Notes under the pieces: generated by a model
What the model was told of the DNA's origin: nothing
Seen by the model: the letters and a program-made list of their open reading frames with translations, nothing else
Databases searched by the model: none
In this document: piece after piece, positions 52,868 through 63,893 of the stretch
Numbering within the stretch: position 1 is the stretch's first letter
Layout of the letters: the number at the start of each line of letters is the position of its first letter
Program-made: the position numbers and the translations under genes
Assembly (NCBI GenBank): GCA_964016985.1
Contig: OZ024837.1
Span: 38,346,713-38,410,712 of the forward strand
Reading direction: 5' to 3'
From: Anodontia alba
Taxonomy: Eukaryota > Mollusca > Bivalvia > Lucinida > Lucinidae
Length of the DNA: 64,000 nucleotides

Positions 52868-54209
52868 CGCGAGGGATGTTCGAAATGAATTGCTTATTGT
52901 CCTCTAGCTCGATATCCACGTGGGGCACGATAAAAACCAATACATGTCTGTATAGGGCTATTCAATATCTACACAATGGTGTATAAATGTACATGTTAGA
53001 CTAAGAGTAAGACATAAAATTTGCCATTTGAATACACGCAGTCATTGACCACTGCAGTAAAAATGGTTGGTAGAAGCGTCGACAAAAAAGATGAAATAAG
53101 GGCTAACATCAAAGCTCGCTCAAAACTTTATTGTTCTTTGAAGAAGCTGATGACTGAAATTTTCACTGCTTTTGGACCTTCTTGTGTGTCTACTGACACA
53201 GTTCGGTGATGGAAAAAAGAAATCTGAGTCTGGTGTAGAGTCCATAAAAAATGCACCGAAATCAGGTAGGCCAAAACCTGCATCTCGTAAAGAAATCGTT
53301 TCCAAAATAAAGAAAATCATTGAAGGAGATGCCAGATTTACAGTTCGTAATATTGCACGAAAGGTAGGCATATCACTATCAACGGTTCACCTTATTTAGA
53401 AGAAGCATTTGAAAGTCAGAAAGATTTCTGCTAGATGGGTGCCACATCTGTTGACTGACGAGGAAAAGAGGCAACGGGTTAAAGTGGCCAAAAAGCTGCT
53501 TCAAATGTTTCCAAAATATGACAAAAAGCAGTTTGCCAATGTCGTCACAGGTGATGAAACCTGGGTCCATTATTTTGAGCCCGTCAAAAAGGTTAGCAAT
53601 AAGATCTGGGCCACTAAACACAGCAAACGCCCAATAATTGCCAAACGTTCTTTGAGGACAAAGAAGGTTTTGTATGCGATCTTCTTCTCTGGTGAAGGAG
53701 TCGCAATAAAAGTGCCAGTGAAAAAGGGCAAAAGCATCACCGGAAAGTACAACAAAGACGTAGTACTGAAGAAACTGAAAAAGTATTATCAGAAACGACG
53801 CCCTGCCACTGGTTTTAAACATGTCCGTCTTCTACATGACAATGTCCCAGCTCATACCTCAGCAATAGTTACGGCTTTTTTGAAGAAAGAAAAAGTAACT
53901 GTTTTTCCTCACCCCCCGTATTCCCCAGACCTTGCCCCAGTTGACTTTATTTTGTTTCCGAAATTGAAAGCATTCCTTGCTGGGCGGAAATACCAGTCCC
54001 GACAGGCACTTGGATCTGCCACTCATCAGTACCTTATTACTGTGCCAAAATCAGCGTACCGTGACGCCTTCAAGAAGTGGATACATCGGCTGAAACTTTG
54101 CATTTCTAGCCACGGGGAGTACTTCGAGGGCATGAAATGAGTACTTTTGGGCTAACTTGAAATTTGAAGTCTCCAGATAGAAATAAGCAATTCATTTCGA
54201 ACATCCTCG
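52868..54209 (+). mobile_element. mariner element, full length but dead
   Basis: The inverted ends share GATGTTCGAAATGAATTGCT. They lie next to TA at 52866-52867 and 54210-54211. About 1.34 kb, the usual mariner size. It carries one transposase gene on the plus strand with disabling changes. Sits in the first intron of gene 2. Confidence 0.9.
53063..54140 (+). pseudogene. mariner transposase, disrupted (DD34D type)
   Basis: From MVGRSVDKKDEIRANIK the frame runs to a TGA after ...STDTVR (53207-53209). A frame change follows, then ...KSGRPKPASRKEIVSKI with a helix-turn-helix ending GISLSTVHLI and a TAG at 53397-53399. The remainder, 53400-54140, is open: WVPHLLTDEE, GDETWVHYFEP (first Asp), HDNVPAHTS (second Asp), and SPDLAPVDFILFP (third Asp), with 34 residues between the last two, as in classical mariner. 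Two stops and one frameshift leave no complete enzyme. Confidence 0.9.
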
Positions 54210-54304
54210 TATGTGGTTTATACTTGTACTCGTATACATTTTAACGTATTAGCTAACGAAGTCTTTGAGTTTTGAACACTTAGGCTCTGTTTGGTATATT
54301 TCAG

Positions 54305-54352
54305 AACAAGTCACAGGGGAACGACTGAAACGAATGGCGCTTTCACAAATAG
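54305..54352 (+). CDS. gene 2 exon 2 (48 bp)
   Basis: Acceptor 'tttggtatatttcag', donor 'TAG|gtaagg', phase 1 at both sides. Reads EQVTGERLKRMALSQI, a basic amphipathic stretch. Confidence 0.6.
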
Positions 54353-55075
54353 GTAAGGTACAAATATGCATATTGGAGTAGAATATTCTCGGTTTTATGG
54401 CTCTAAAACAGTCCTTCTTGCAAAATTATCTTTGAAAGATAAGAACATATGTAGCATTACAGTGTACAAGGGTCACCAGTTGTTCAATGTGGAATTCATT
54501 ACGCATTGTACATAATACTTTCGCGAATATCACCGCGCCATGGGAAATCGAAGAACTGAGAGTTCTGATGGGCGGTTGCCTGAAATTCTATAAGCTTCTA
54601 GAACTGAAAGTATTGAAGATAAATAAATGAAACTTTGATACACTGATAAGGGGCCATAAAGGAAATTGCAGAATGCAAGAACCATAACTATGCCACCAGT
54701 ATTTACGGAGTTACTTCCCTTCTTAATTCTAAGAACTGAGAGTTCTGTTGGGGTGGTTGCCTGAAATTCTTCTAGAACTGAAGAAGATTTACGCTCCTTC
54801 TTCTATATACTGCATACGCAGTCGCAGACATTCTAGGCAGTTCCGGGTTGCAAGATGAAGGCCTACAAGAATAAACGGAGACTGCAACTCCTCCTCATAC
54901 TTGGACTGTTACCTCTACATTGACAATGGAAAGTTAACTACTAGACTTTACGACAAACGGGGTGACCAGTTTTCCCATTGTTAGCTTTCCATTTCTGAGC
55001 AGTAATATCCTTTTTGCACTACCATACGGCGTTTGCGTTTCACAGTTAATCCGTTATGCCTGAGCCTTTTCAAAT
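54353..55075. other. intron, no feature besides a short duplication
   Basis: The phrase 'gaactgagagttctg' with 'ggttgcctgaaattct' occurs at about 54555 and 54732, a local duplication. No gene seen. Confidence 0.4.
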
Positions 55076-55137
55076 TATCAGGAACACATGGAGCGTGGGA
55101 AAGTGCTCACTACAAAGTTGTTGAGCCAGGGGTATAA

Positions 55138-55203
55138 AAAAAAAAACAAAAACAAAAAAAAACAACAAAAAACAACAAACAAGCAAACACAAAACAACAA
55201 CAA

Positions 55204-55247
<44 letters not shown>

Positions 55248-55275
55248 AAAACAAAAAAAAAACAAACAAACAAAC
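55138..55275. repeat. A-rich low-complexity tract
   Basis: Poly(A) with C interruptions, including about 45 A in a row. It generates false Lys and Phe frames. Confidence 0.9.
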
Positions 55276-55787
55276 TGGTAGCAGCACTTATGAAGTTCCA
55301 TGAGAGACATCATGATCTGGTCATCCCTACAGTGTGGCGGTTTCCAGATCCTGATGTTTTGCCAATGACGAGTCATAAGTAGCCATACACTTCTACATAC
55401 ATTTCCTTCTTTCAGGCCTACAGGCCTATGGGCATGGTGGGCGAAGCTTGCTTACCAACTAATGCTTACTATCCGCGGACGTCTGATTACACTCTTTATT
55501 CTGGGGGTCCATTTCTGTTGGTCTAAACATTCGGATTTGTCATTCGTTTACGGATTTATGAGTTAGATTACGGCTTGGGTACCTTGACCACAACTACTTT
55601 GAATTACCGCAGGGTTCTTTAACCTGCACAGTGCGGACATTGCCTGAACAAGGGACTCTCCAGTTAACGCCTCGATCCGACTAAACGCGCACTGCTTTCA
55701 TGTTATCCCTGCAAATAACACAAGGGAAGCTTGTTTTACACCGAAATTACCTTGCCTACGCCTGAAATCGATCCTTGTACCGCTACT

Positions 55788-55835
55788 GTCCTTTCTACAT
55801 CACTCGGAATGTTTTAAAAGTGATGGCTATGCTTC
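55788..55835 (+). mobile_element. family I end fragment
   Basis: 'ctactgtcctttctacatcactcgga' equals the left end of family I; the rest is missing. Confidence 0.5.
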
Positions 55836-55974
55836 ATTCTTTAATTGCACGACGACGCTTTGGGCCTCAGGCTCAATGAGGGCCTCTTCATAAAACTTTA
55901 ACCGGTGGGTTGGGGCTTGACGAATGACTTTGGCTAGGCCCGCCGTAGTTCAACTATTTGATTTTCATTTACTC

Positions 55975-56490
55975 TGGGATACACTAGAATTAACAATGAG
56001 TACTCTTCATTGTTTGTCATAGGGATTAATTTGATGTTTTTATGTTTTCTCATTGACGCTTTGACTTAGTTGGAAGCCTTTATAGGAACCTATTTTTTAT
56101 GTATTTCTGTGCATTTCTGTACTAAAAGTAGCATCAGGACCCAGGGTGAAATTGGTTAGCTGTAAAAGTGCTTTAAACCACTTTCTCCCACCCCACCCCG
56201 GCCACTAGTGGTTTATTCTACTGGCCGTTTTTCGACGGTAGTCCCGGTGTTAGTCTTATTCTTTGTTGCTTTGTAATTTATAATACAAGGCTATTTTTTT
56301 TTAAATAAGTTTTGCCTGGTGTTATTTGGTTCTTGACTGTGTTTTTCAGTCCTTTGAGCATTGCGATTACCTCGCTTGGGGAAGAGAGAGCTAATTTTAG
56401 TGCTTTTTATACATTCGTTTGATTTGCGCTTGTTTGATTTTGTCTGTTTCCTCTTCCTTTGGATATTTCTCTTACCTGTTTTGGATGTAA
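55975..56490 (+). repeat. family E dispersed repeat, copy 4
   Basis: Collinear with 61540-62330: 'agcatcaggacccagggtgaa', 'gctgtaaaagtgctttaaacc', 'cccggtgttagtctta', 'gcgattacctcgcttggggaagag', 'ctgtttcctcttcct'. Confidence 0.75.
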
Positions 56491-56756
56491 TAGTAGCGCA
56501 AAGATAATCAATATGGTAGGGTCCAAAAAAGATATACCAGTTCTAACAACTTCTTGTTGTTAACTGTTTTAATTCTATTCCCATCAATACAAATGTTCAG
56601 CTTGTTTGCGTTTTACCTTCTGTTTCTTGTACCTTAAACTAAACATGCTGTTTGGTCACAAGGTGTAACCAGTTTGTCCTGTCGACTTCATGACTTCACA
56701 TTGTTTCAACCATGCTGTAGCTTAGTCTAAACTTCAATCTTTGATTTTACATTTGA

Positions 56757-57034
56757 CATCACGAAAACATACCTATATAATTTTGATCCCCTTAAACCCC
56801 ACGTTCATATAGTAAAACTGGGGTTTACAGGGGTATACATTATTTTTCTTATTTCTGCTAAAAATAAAGATTGTTGGTACTCGTTAGAACCGCCTCGATG
56901 AGGCGGTTCTAACGAGTACCAACAATCTATGTTTTATGCAGAAATATGACACGTATCAGATATTTTTATTTAAAAACTTGCAGTTTTAGATGGTTACATT
57001 TTCAATATATTTAAATAGGCGTGTTTTCATAATG
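56757..57034 (+). mobile_element. family A hairpin element, copy 14
   Basis: From 'catcacgaaaacatacc' to 'aggcgtgttttcataatg', perfect core 'cgcctcgatgaggcg'. Confidence 0.9.
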
Positions 57035-57299
57035 GATTGTTGTATTACATGTATCTGCGTAGCAACCGGCATCGTAGTGTTCCATGAAGTTATTTATGAA
57101 AATCGAATAAACCAAATAGACCCCCTTTCTAATAATAGACCACTTTTCATAGGGGGACAAAATAATTCTCCCCTGAGATTGTAACAGTTCTTTTGCTTAA
57201 AATTTGATTCTGTAAGCGGGGTTAGAAAGCGTTCGCTGCCCACATCTGCAAGCAGGACCATATTACTGTATTGAGCATTTTTTTATCACTCTGTTGCAG

Positions 57300-57430
57300 T
57301 TAAACTTATAAAAAGTGCTATGCTGATTGATGGAAAAAGGGGATATCAAGTTTATTTGAAAAATGGTGGTCTGAAACAAGCAGAAAAAGATTTCTCATCG
57401 CTTTACCCCTCCGGTGTCAAAGAATACAAG
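57300..57430 (+). CDS. gene 2 exon 3
   Basis: Acceptor 'tcactctgttgcag', donor 'AAG|gtatgt'. Reads VKLIKSAMLIDGKRGYQVY, then LKNGGLKQAEKDFSSLYPS and GVKEYK, ending in phase 0. Mixed charged and hydrophobic composition, as for a folded domain. Confidence 0.65.
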
Positions 57431-57534
57431 GTATGTTGTTATACGACCCACACCAGGCATGAGCACATCCATTTCACTAAGAAACATTCGAATCTGTACG
57501 AAAATGAGCTATTCTTTTCACGAAGCCAAATCTT

Positions 57535-57590
57535 TGATAAACAACAACAACGACGACGATTACGGCGACAGCAACAACAACAAAACATTA
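57535..57590. repeat. (CAA)n/(CGA)n trinucleotide run
   Basis: An imperfect trinucleotide repeat just behind exon 3, in the intron. Confidence 0.8.
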
Positions 57591-57844
57591 CTATTAAGCG
57601 AACTGAATACACTTGGTAAATCTCTCGTATCTTATGAGGCTTCCAATTTCCCTCCCTGAGCCCCACGTGTCTTCTAAAAAGGGGTCAGCGCTTAAAGGAA
57701 ATTATTTGCCCCCAGTCGGGCAAATTATTTTCCTTGTAGAGAATCTCCATTTCAAAAGGGAGCAAAAACAAATTTGACAATATTGTCTCCCTTAAAATAG
57801 TATTAATGCCGGTTTAGCGAAAAAAATATCAATGAGACTTTCTA

Positions 57845-57845
<1 letters not shown>

Positions 57846-57877
<32 letters not shown>
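57846..57877. repeat. poly(A) tract
   Basis: About 32 A residues. Confidence 0.9.
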
Positions 57878-57879
<2 letters not shown>

Positions 57880-58094
57880 ATTTAGGGGAATGGCTACACT
57901 CTTAGGAGAGACAATTCTGTCAAAATCATGCTTATTTATTTCTGAAAAAGGGGTCTACTCTGTAAGGAAATAACTTGCTCCCATAGAGAGAAATTGCCCC
58001 ATTCACTGTTGTGCAGTTAAGCTAACAGGAAGTAACAAAAGTTGTCCCTCTCATGACAATGGGCGGACAAATTTCCAGATACAGTAATTCACCT

Positions 58095-58380
58095 CATCAC
58101 GAAAAAATGTTTGTATCATTTTGCCCCCCCTTAAACCCGCTTTTTATATGGTAAAACTGGGGTTTAAAGGGATATACGTTATTTTTCTTTTTTTCTGCTC
58201 AAAAACATAGATTGTGGGTGCTCGTTAGAATCGCCTCGCCGAGGCAGTTCTAACGAGTACCAACAATCTATGTTGTGAGCAGAAATATGAAAAATATCTC
58301 CGTTTTTTTTTATCTGGAAATTTTCAGACTTTTTTAAGGTAAAATTTTCAGTATTTTTGAATAGACTTGTTTTCCTAATA
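58095..58380 (+). mobile_element. family A hairpin element, copy 15
   Basis: From 'catcacgaaaaaatgt' to 'agacttgttttcctaata'. More diverged than most ('gaatcgcctcgccgaggcag'). Confidence 0.85.
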
Positions 58381-58479
58381 CTAAGTTAACCCTTTAGTAT
58401 GGCTTTTCCTGGTTATTTTCACATGTCATTCTTCGTTTATGTTTGTTTTGCGACTCGAATTTGCTTTTTGTTTCCACAG

Positions 58480-58641
58480 TATGCGAGAACCGGGAAGTCT
58501 GGTGACAGTTCCATCACCCTTCTGTTTGCTGACAAGGATCCAGTATTGACCATACGAACCACTACGAATCTTGCCGACGACATACTTGAAACAACGACCA
58601 AGAAAATCGTATATTTGAAATCCAAGACTGATGGACTTTAA
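58480..58641 (+). CDS. gene 2 exon 4 (last) with stop
   Basis: Acceptor 'ttgtttccacag'. 53 codons and TAA. Reads YARTGKSGDSSITLLFADK, DPVLTIRTTTNLADDILET and TTKKIVYLKSKTDGL. The spacing of a 'DF..L.P..VK.Y' stretch in exon 3 followed by beta-strand-like pieces here faintly recalls C-terminal modules of some secreted bacterial polymorphic proteins, but this is only an impression and no catalytic residues can be named. The motif LADDI also occurs near the C terminus of gene 1. Confidence 0.65.
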   Translation, partial: YARTGKSGDSSITLLFADKDPVLTIRTTTNLADDILETTTKKIVYLKSKTDGL

Positions 58642-58675
58642 TCCTGCTCCTGCTGCATCCGGGCATGCCCTGCAT

Positions 58676-58745
58676 TTTCAAACAATGTAGAGTCAGATCA
58701 GTTGGCCTCTGAAGAAACGAACTGATCTGGACCTGCACTGTTTAT
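58676..58745. repeat. family C hairpin copy
   Basis: 'acaatgtagagtcagatcagttggcctc' opposite 'aactgatctggacctgcactgt', imperfect, 35 bp behind gene 2. Confidence 0.55.
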
Positions 58746-58898
58746 CATACTGACAATGAAATCGTATAAACAGACAAGATCATTCAATCTGATGTTTTGA
58801 AAGTTAGAAGTGGGCGTGTCAGCTTATTAGTGATTCAACACTTGGAATTCATTCGTTTCTCTGCTGTGGTTCATATACCACGGAATCAAATTCATTTT

Positions 58899-59178
58899 CA
58901 TTACGAAAACATGCCTATTCAAATATACTGAAAATTTTACCACCAAAAAATGAAAATTTTCAAGTAAAAATTTTTCTGATATTTTTCATATTTCTGTTCA
59001 AACCATAGACTGTGGGTACTCGTTAGAACCGCCTCGGCGAGGCGGTTCTAACGAGTACCCACAATATATGTTTTGAACAGAAATATGAAAAGTAATGCAT
59101 ACCCCTATAAACCCCAGTTTTACTATATAAAAGTGGGGTTTAAGGGGGTCAAAATTATATAGGCATGTTTTCGTGATG
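58899..59178 (-). mobile_element. family A hairpin element, copy 16
   Basis: From 'cattacgaaaacatgcc' to 'ggcatgttttcgtgatg'; core 'cgcctcggcgaggcg'. Confidence 0.9.
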
Positions 59179-59216
59179 TTGCTAAGGTTTATATACCACG
59201 GAATCAGCCGGCCTCG

Positions 59217-59513
59217 GTGGCTCAGTTGGATGCGCGTCCGACTGGAGACCAGGAGGTCGCGAGTTCGACCCCCCGCAGAGGTCGGCAAAATTCTTTCGTG
59301 GAAACTGACCATGAAATATTTTCTACGGTCATTCTCTCCCTTCCGCTGATTCAAGAAGGATAGTTGTCAGTTTCTGTCGAAAGAATGTGCACAATATTGG
59401 TTAACCGCTTAGAGGACTAAGCCTGCCCAGTAAACGTGTGATTAGATAAACTGACCGCGCCAGACATGACCCCTTGGGTTGACTGGCCGTAAAGCCTCAA
59501 CACAAACAAACAA
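59217..59513 (+). mobile_element. tRNA-headed SINE, copy 4
   Basis: Head GCCGGCCTCGGTGGCTCAG, A box TGGCTCAGTTGG, B box GAGTTCGACCC, tail 'cctcaacacaaacaaac'. Flanks 'accacggaat' before and after (about 59205-59214 and 59515-59524) are the target duplication. Confidence 0.9.
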
Positions 59514-59696
59514 ACCACGGAATTATTTTTCTTTTCTGCTGTAGTTCATATGCCACGGAATCCTTCTTGAAGAAGCAAAGACTCAAACCAGCCACACCCA
59601 CCCCCCCTCAGAAAAGTTTTCTACTGACCGTTCAAAGGCGGTTCCTCTGTTGCAGTTCTTTTTTGGTTTTTGTATCGGTTGTACCGCCTCTAAGTA

Positions 59697-60224
59697 TATT
59701 ACGAGGGGAATTAAAATAATAATACAAATTATAGTGTAAAAGCAATAAGAATGAGTTTCTTGAACAATTTTATTTCAACCCTTCAAAATACTCTCCGCCA
59801 GTAGATATATACAATTTGAGCAGTTGGATTCAATTCCGGATTGCAAGTTCATAATCATTTTTTTAGGTATACCCATTAGACACTGATGTATTCCAGACCA
59901 AATTGCATTTTTGGAGCCATAACGCCGCCCAGAAAAGTATTTTTTTTTTCAATCGCAGAAACAGGAAGAAATCGTACGGGGCCAGGTCTGGTGAATAGGG
60001 AGGCTATGGAAGAACTTTAACCGTTTCCTTCCTCTGAATGTGGGTTACATCGGAGACCGTTGGCAAGGGACATTGTAATGAAGCAGCTTTATACCCTTCA
60101 AACCAGTCTTTGGTCGCGTATCAACGAACACTATTTCATCTTTTTAAGTATATACCATTTATAAAACAGGTCAATTACTGAGCGTACCTTCAGAACCGCA
60201 ACTCTTGTTACTGGTCCATTTGTC

Positions 60225-60267
<43 letters not shown>

Positions 60268-61110
60268 CGTACATAAGTTTCTCCATGCTTTGAAGACGTT
60301 TAGCCACAGAAGGACGTTTGGCATTATTCTTCGCCCATACTTTACTGCGGCTCGAAAAAGTGCACCCATGTTTCATCACCTGTTACAAAAGTATGGAACA
60401 CTTATTTTGTTATACAATCGACTCTCGTTATCGCGAATTCCAGGGGACTCTCTGAAACACTTCGAGATATCCGTACCTCGAAATATCAGCGTTGCAGAAG
60501 TGAGGAAAACAGTAAATTGAACAACCACATTTAACAAATAAATATGTAATTTGACTCCTGAAGGTAATGACATATTAAAAATATTGTAAAAAAGAGGAGA
60601 AAAAGCAATTTCTCTTCTTTTTCACATATTTTGTTACATGTTCTTAGATTTCCATGTTAAAACAGGGACCAGAATTTCACTTCGAGATAAGCGGTTATTC
60701 GAGATAAGCGAGATCGAGATAACGAGAGTCGACTGTAGTTCGTATAGAGCTTCAATAATTCACCAGCCGATTCAGCATGTTGCCGTTTCTATTCGTACGT
60801 CAGTAAATGGTGTATCCAACGGGCTGTTAAGCGTCTAACTTTTAGATTTTTCTTCGGGATAGTAATTGCTGATCCTACCGAAATCCCAACAATGCGAGCT
60901 ATGTCTTGCATAGTGTCTCGCATCTTTGGGCAAATATGGCATTGGCCTTTTTGATGTTTTGTTTTGTTATTGCAGAACGTTTTCTCTCAGATCTTTGTGA
61001 ATCATTAACACCCTTGAATTGTCGAATTCATCTAGCAACTATTTTTTTGACACTTTATTATGGCCCAAAAGCTTCCAACATTTTCTTATATATTTCTAAA
61101 TATAGGCCCT
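59697..61110 (-). pseudogene. mariner transposase relic, split by a family P element
   Basis: On the minus strand, in order: the N-terminal piece MQDIARIVGISVGSAI (about 60850-60905) followed by a decayed WIPHLLTD-like region; the middle piece SKVWAKNNAKRPSVAKRLQ with ATNGPVTRVAVLK (about 60170-60330), interrupted by a poly(T) run; and the C-terminal piece VLP.PPYSPDLAPYDFFLFLR (about 59950-60015). Several stops and shifts. The left end reads 'tattacgagggg', like the ends of the other mariners; the right end is not certain. The family P copy at 60415-60735 lies within it. Confidence 0.75.
60415..60735. mobile_element. family P (pogo/Tigger-like) MITE, copy 3
   Basis: CAATCGACTCTCGTTATCGC to GATAACGAGAGTCGACTG, flanked by TA (60413-60414, 60736-60737). 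Inserted in the mariner relic. One side of the inner hairpin is partly lost. Confidence 0.85.
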
Positions 61111-61119
61111 AATTTTACC

Positions 61120-61535
61120 ACTACTACCTTAACTTTTTCCAACCATATTTTAACGCAGTGTATATAAGTATGCCCTTTCAAACTAATATTACTGCATGTT
61201 ATCGTGCATATACATACAAGTATTTGGTATTAGTGTGTAGGGTAAAAAAAAAGCTCTACATGGTGATATACTTTGCACGAGTTCCGCTTCATTAATTACC
61301 TATATATACATGTGTTTGCATTAAATTTTGAATTTCCTTCGTATGTCTATTGCATGTCAAATGAAAATCAGAATAAGATTTACTTAAACCATCTAAGATT
61401 GTTCTGATGCTACAGGCTCTATCATTTTGCTTACCAGATGTTAAATTTAATCACTATCCTATTTGTGTTACATGTCTAAATTACTTTCACACTTTTGTTC
61501 CAAAAAAAGATCGAAGAGTATTATAGTTTTCAGCT
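61120..61535. other. no gene seen
   Basis: AT-rich sequence without long frames or recognised repeats. Confidence 0.4.
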
Positions 61536-61539
61536 CGCC

Positions 61540-62335
61540 TGAACCGAAGGCTGCGTCTTTGTTTATTATAATGATTAATTTGATTTTTATGTTTCCGCTT
61601 TGACGCATTGACTGAGTTGGGAGCCTTTATGCGAACCGAATTTTTATGTGTTTCTGTATAAAGAGTAGCATTGGGACCCAGGGTGAAGTTAGCTAGCTGT
61701 AAAAGTGCTTTAAACCACTCGTTAGTTTATTCTACTGACCGTTCTAAGGCGGTGGTCCTGGTGTTGTTCCTACTCTTTGTACTGTTTTTTTTTCTATATG
61801 TGTTGTGATGCTAGCATTGTGGTCACCGTCTTCAACAGCTGCCCACTTTGCTTTCTGTTTAACTCGTTGTATTGTGATGCTAGCATTTTGGTCACCTTCA
61901 ACAGCTGCCCATTTTGCTTTCTGTTTTTTTCTATTTGTGATTAAGAGTGGCATCGGAACCCAGGGTGAGGTTTGGTTGGCTGTAAAAGTGCTTTAACCCC
62001 CCCCCCCCCCCCCGGTGCTTTACTCTACTGACCGTTCTAAGGCTGTGGTCCCGGTGTTAGTCTTACTCTTTGTTGATTTGTGGTTTATTCTACGAGACGA
62101 TTTGTTGTATGTCTTTCCGTGTGTCATTTTCTTATTGTGTTTTTCAGTCCTTTTAGTATTGCGATTACCTCGCTTGGGGAAGAGAGAGCTAATCTTAGTG
62201 CTTTTCGTACGTTTGTTCGATTTGTGCTTGTTTTGGATTTGTCGGTTTCCTCTTCCTCTTAGGGTCTGGGAAGGGCTGCGGTTTGTGATTGTGGCACTCC
62301 CTGGACTTTTCTCTTACCTTTTATTTTCAGGATGA
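61540..62335 (+). repeat. family E dispersed repeat, copy 3, with an internal duplication
   Basis: Matches the inverse of 32365-32705 and 33865-34215. Within it 'gttgtgatgctagcattgtgg' to 'gcccactttgctttctgttt' is repeated in tandem (61802-61930, period about 64 bp). A C-run lies at 61997-62013. Confidence 0.75.
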
Positions 62336-62339
62336 GCTA

Positions 62340-63560
62340 TTGTGATAACTTTCCGTCCGTCGTCGTCCGCCCGTCGTCCACACCTTTGAACATCTTCTCC
62401 ACTGAAGCACCTGGGCCATTTTTTTTTCAAATTCATTTGGAGCCTTCTGTTAAAAGGGGATTGTAAATGTTCAAATTGTCATGGTCCGTTAATCAAGATG
62501 GCCGCCATGCCCATATATAGTAAAACCTCTTAAAATAGTCTTCTTCAGAACCAAGAAAGCTTCAAGGCTGAATCTTGATTTATTTCATCACGGACTCAAG
62601 GTTTACCAAGTTGTTTTTATCAACTGATGACCCTAGAATGACCTTTGACTTTTTTACGGTAAGGTCAAATTTGCGTCCCCATGCATTTGTAAGGGGAAAA
62701 TGTTGAAAAGTCTTTTTCTCAAAATGTAATAAAAACTAATGGCTGAAACTAACAACGAGTGATTAAAGTAGTAAAAAATTTTAGTTATTATCAAAATTGT
62801 GACCCCTAGGGGTTATCTGCCCTTGCCCCTGGGCAATATGCATCCATGGAACTGTGTAACTTTTAGATGTCTTCTTCTCTAAAACCAATTGAGAGCAATT
62901 TCAACAAGATTTCTTAGGGGGCCCTCTGTCAACACAGTATTGCTAATTTGTTCAAATGATTCCGCGCCTTGGAACAAGATGGCCACGATGCCCATATATG
63001 GTAAAAAACACTTAAAGATCTTCTTCTCGAGAACCAAGGAAGCTTCAAGGCTGAATTAAGTTCTGTAGCATCGGGGACTCAAGGTCTACCAAGTTTATCA
63101 ACTGATGATTGTAAGTGGACCTTTGACCTTTTTACGACAAGATCAAATTTGCGCCCCGTGCATTTGTGTGGGGAAAATGTTGAAAGGTCACTTTCTCAAA
63201 ATGTATAAAAAAAAAAAAAAAAAAGCTAATGGCCGAAACTTACAATGTGTGATTGAAGTAGTAAAACATTTCAGTAAAAATCGAAATTTTGTCCCTTGGG
63301 GTTTACATGTATCTGTCTTTGCCACTGGATTATATACATGTATAGAATTGTGTATCTGTTAAATGACTTCTCTGTAACTGCTTGAGCAATTTACCAAATT
63401 TTACATGGGCCTTCTGTCAAAAGGGTATTGCAAATTTAATCAAATGGTTCAGTGTAACTGAACAATATGGCGGTCATGTCCAAATATGGTAAGAAACTCT
63501 TGAAAATCATCTCCAGAACCAATATCTTGTCATTCTTATTTGATTTACAACTATTACCCT
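62340..63560. repeat. tandem dispersed repeat, 2+ units (family of 1-420)
   Basis: The sequence 'gaaccaagraagcttcaaggctgaa' followed by 'ggactcaaggtytaccaag' and 'tttgacctttttacg' occurs at about 62548 and 63032, giving a period near 485 bp. Includes 'aagatggccgccatgcccatata' type blocks. No ORF. Confidence 0.7.
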
Positions 63561-63620
63561 TAAGGCAGCAGTAGATGTGCTCAAAGGCAGAGATGGAAGA
63601 GTATATTTCAGAAACTCAGG

Positions 63621-63893
63621 CATCACGAAACTATACCTGTATAATTTTGATTCCCTTAAACCCCACTTTTATAAAACTGGGGTTACAAGGATTAATATTA
63701 TTTTTGTTATTTCTGATAAAAAAACGTAGATTGTGGGTACTCGTTAGAACCGCCTTGGCAAGGTAGTTCTAACGAGAACCCACACTTTATGTTTTGAGCA
63801 GAAATATGAAAAATGTCAAAATTTTTATCTGAAAACTTTTAGTTTTTGGTGGTGAATTTATCAATATATTTGAATATGTGTGTTTTCGTAATG
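63621..63893 (+). mobile_element. family A hairpin element, copy 17
   Basis: From 'catcacgaaactatacc' to 'atgtgtgttttcgtaatg'. The core has mismatches ('cgccttggcaaggtag'). Confidence 0.85.

Larger units (their letters stand above)
51973..58641 (+). other. gene 2: span of a four-exon gene for a secreted protein
   Basis: The exons 51973-52063, 54305-54352, 57300-57430 and 58480-58641 join with phases 1, 1 and 0 into 144 codons with a start and a stop. All borders are GT..AG and most are strong. The product, 143 residues, has a signal peptide and no cysteine after it. Function unknown. The first intron contains a dead mariner; the second a poly(A)-rich tract, family E repeat and a family A copy; the third a further family A copy. 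Confidence 0.65.

Noticed and set aside
55070..55376. Phe-rich and Lys-rich frames
   Set aside because: Produced by a poly(A) tract; no other coding sign.
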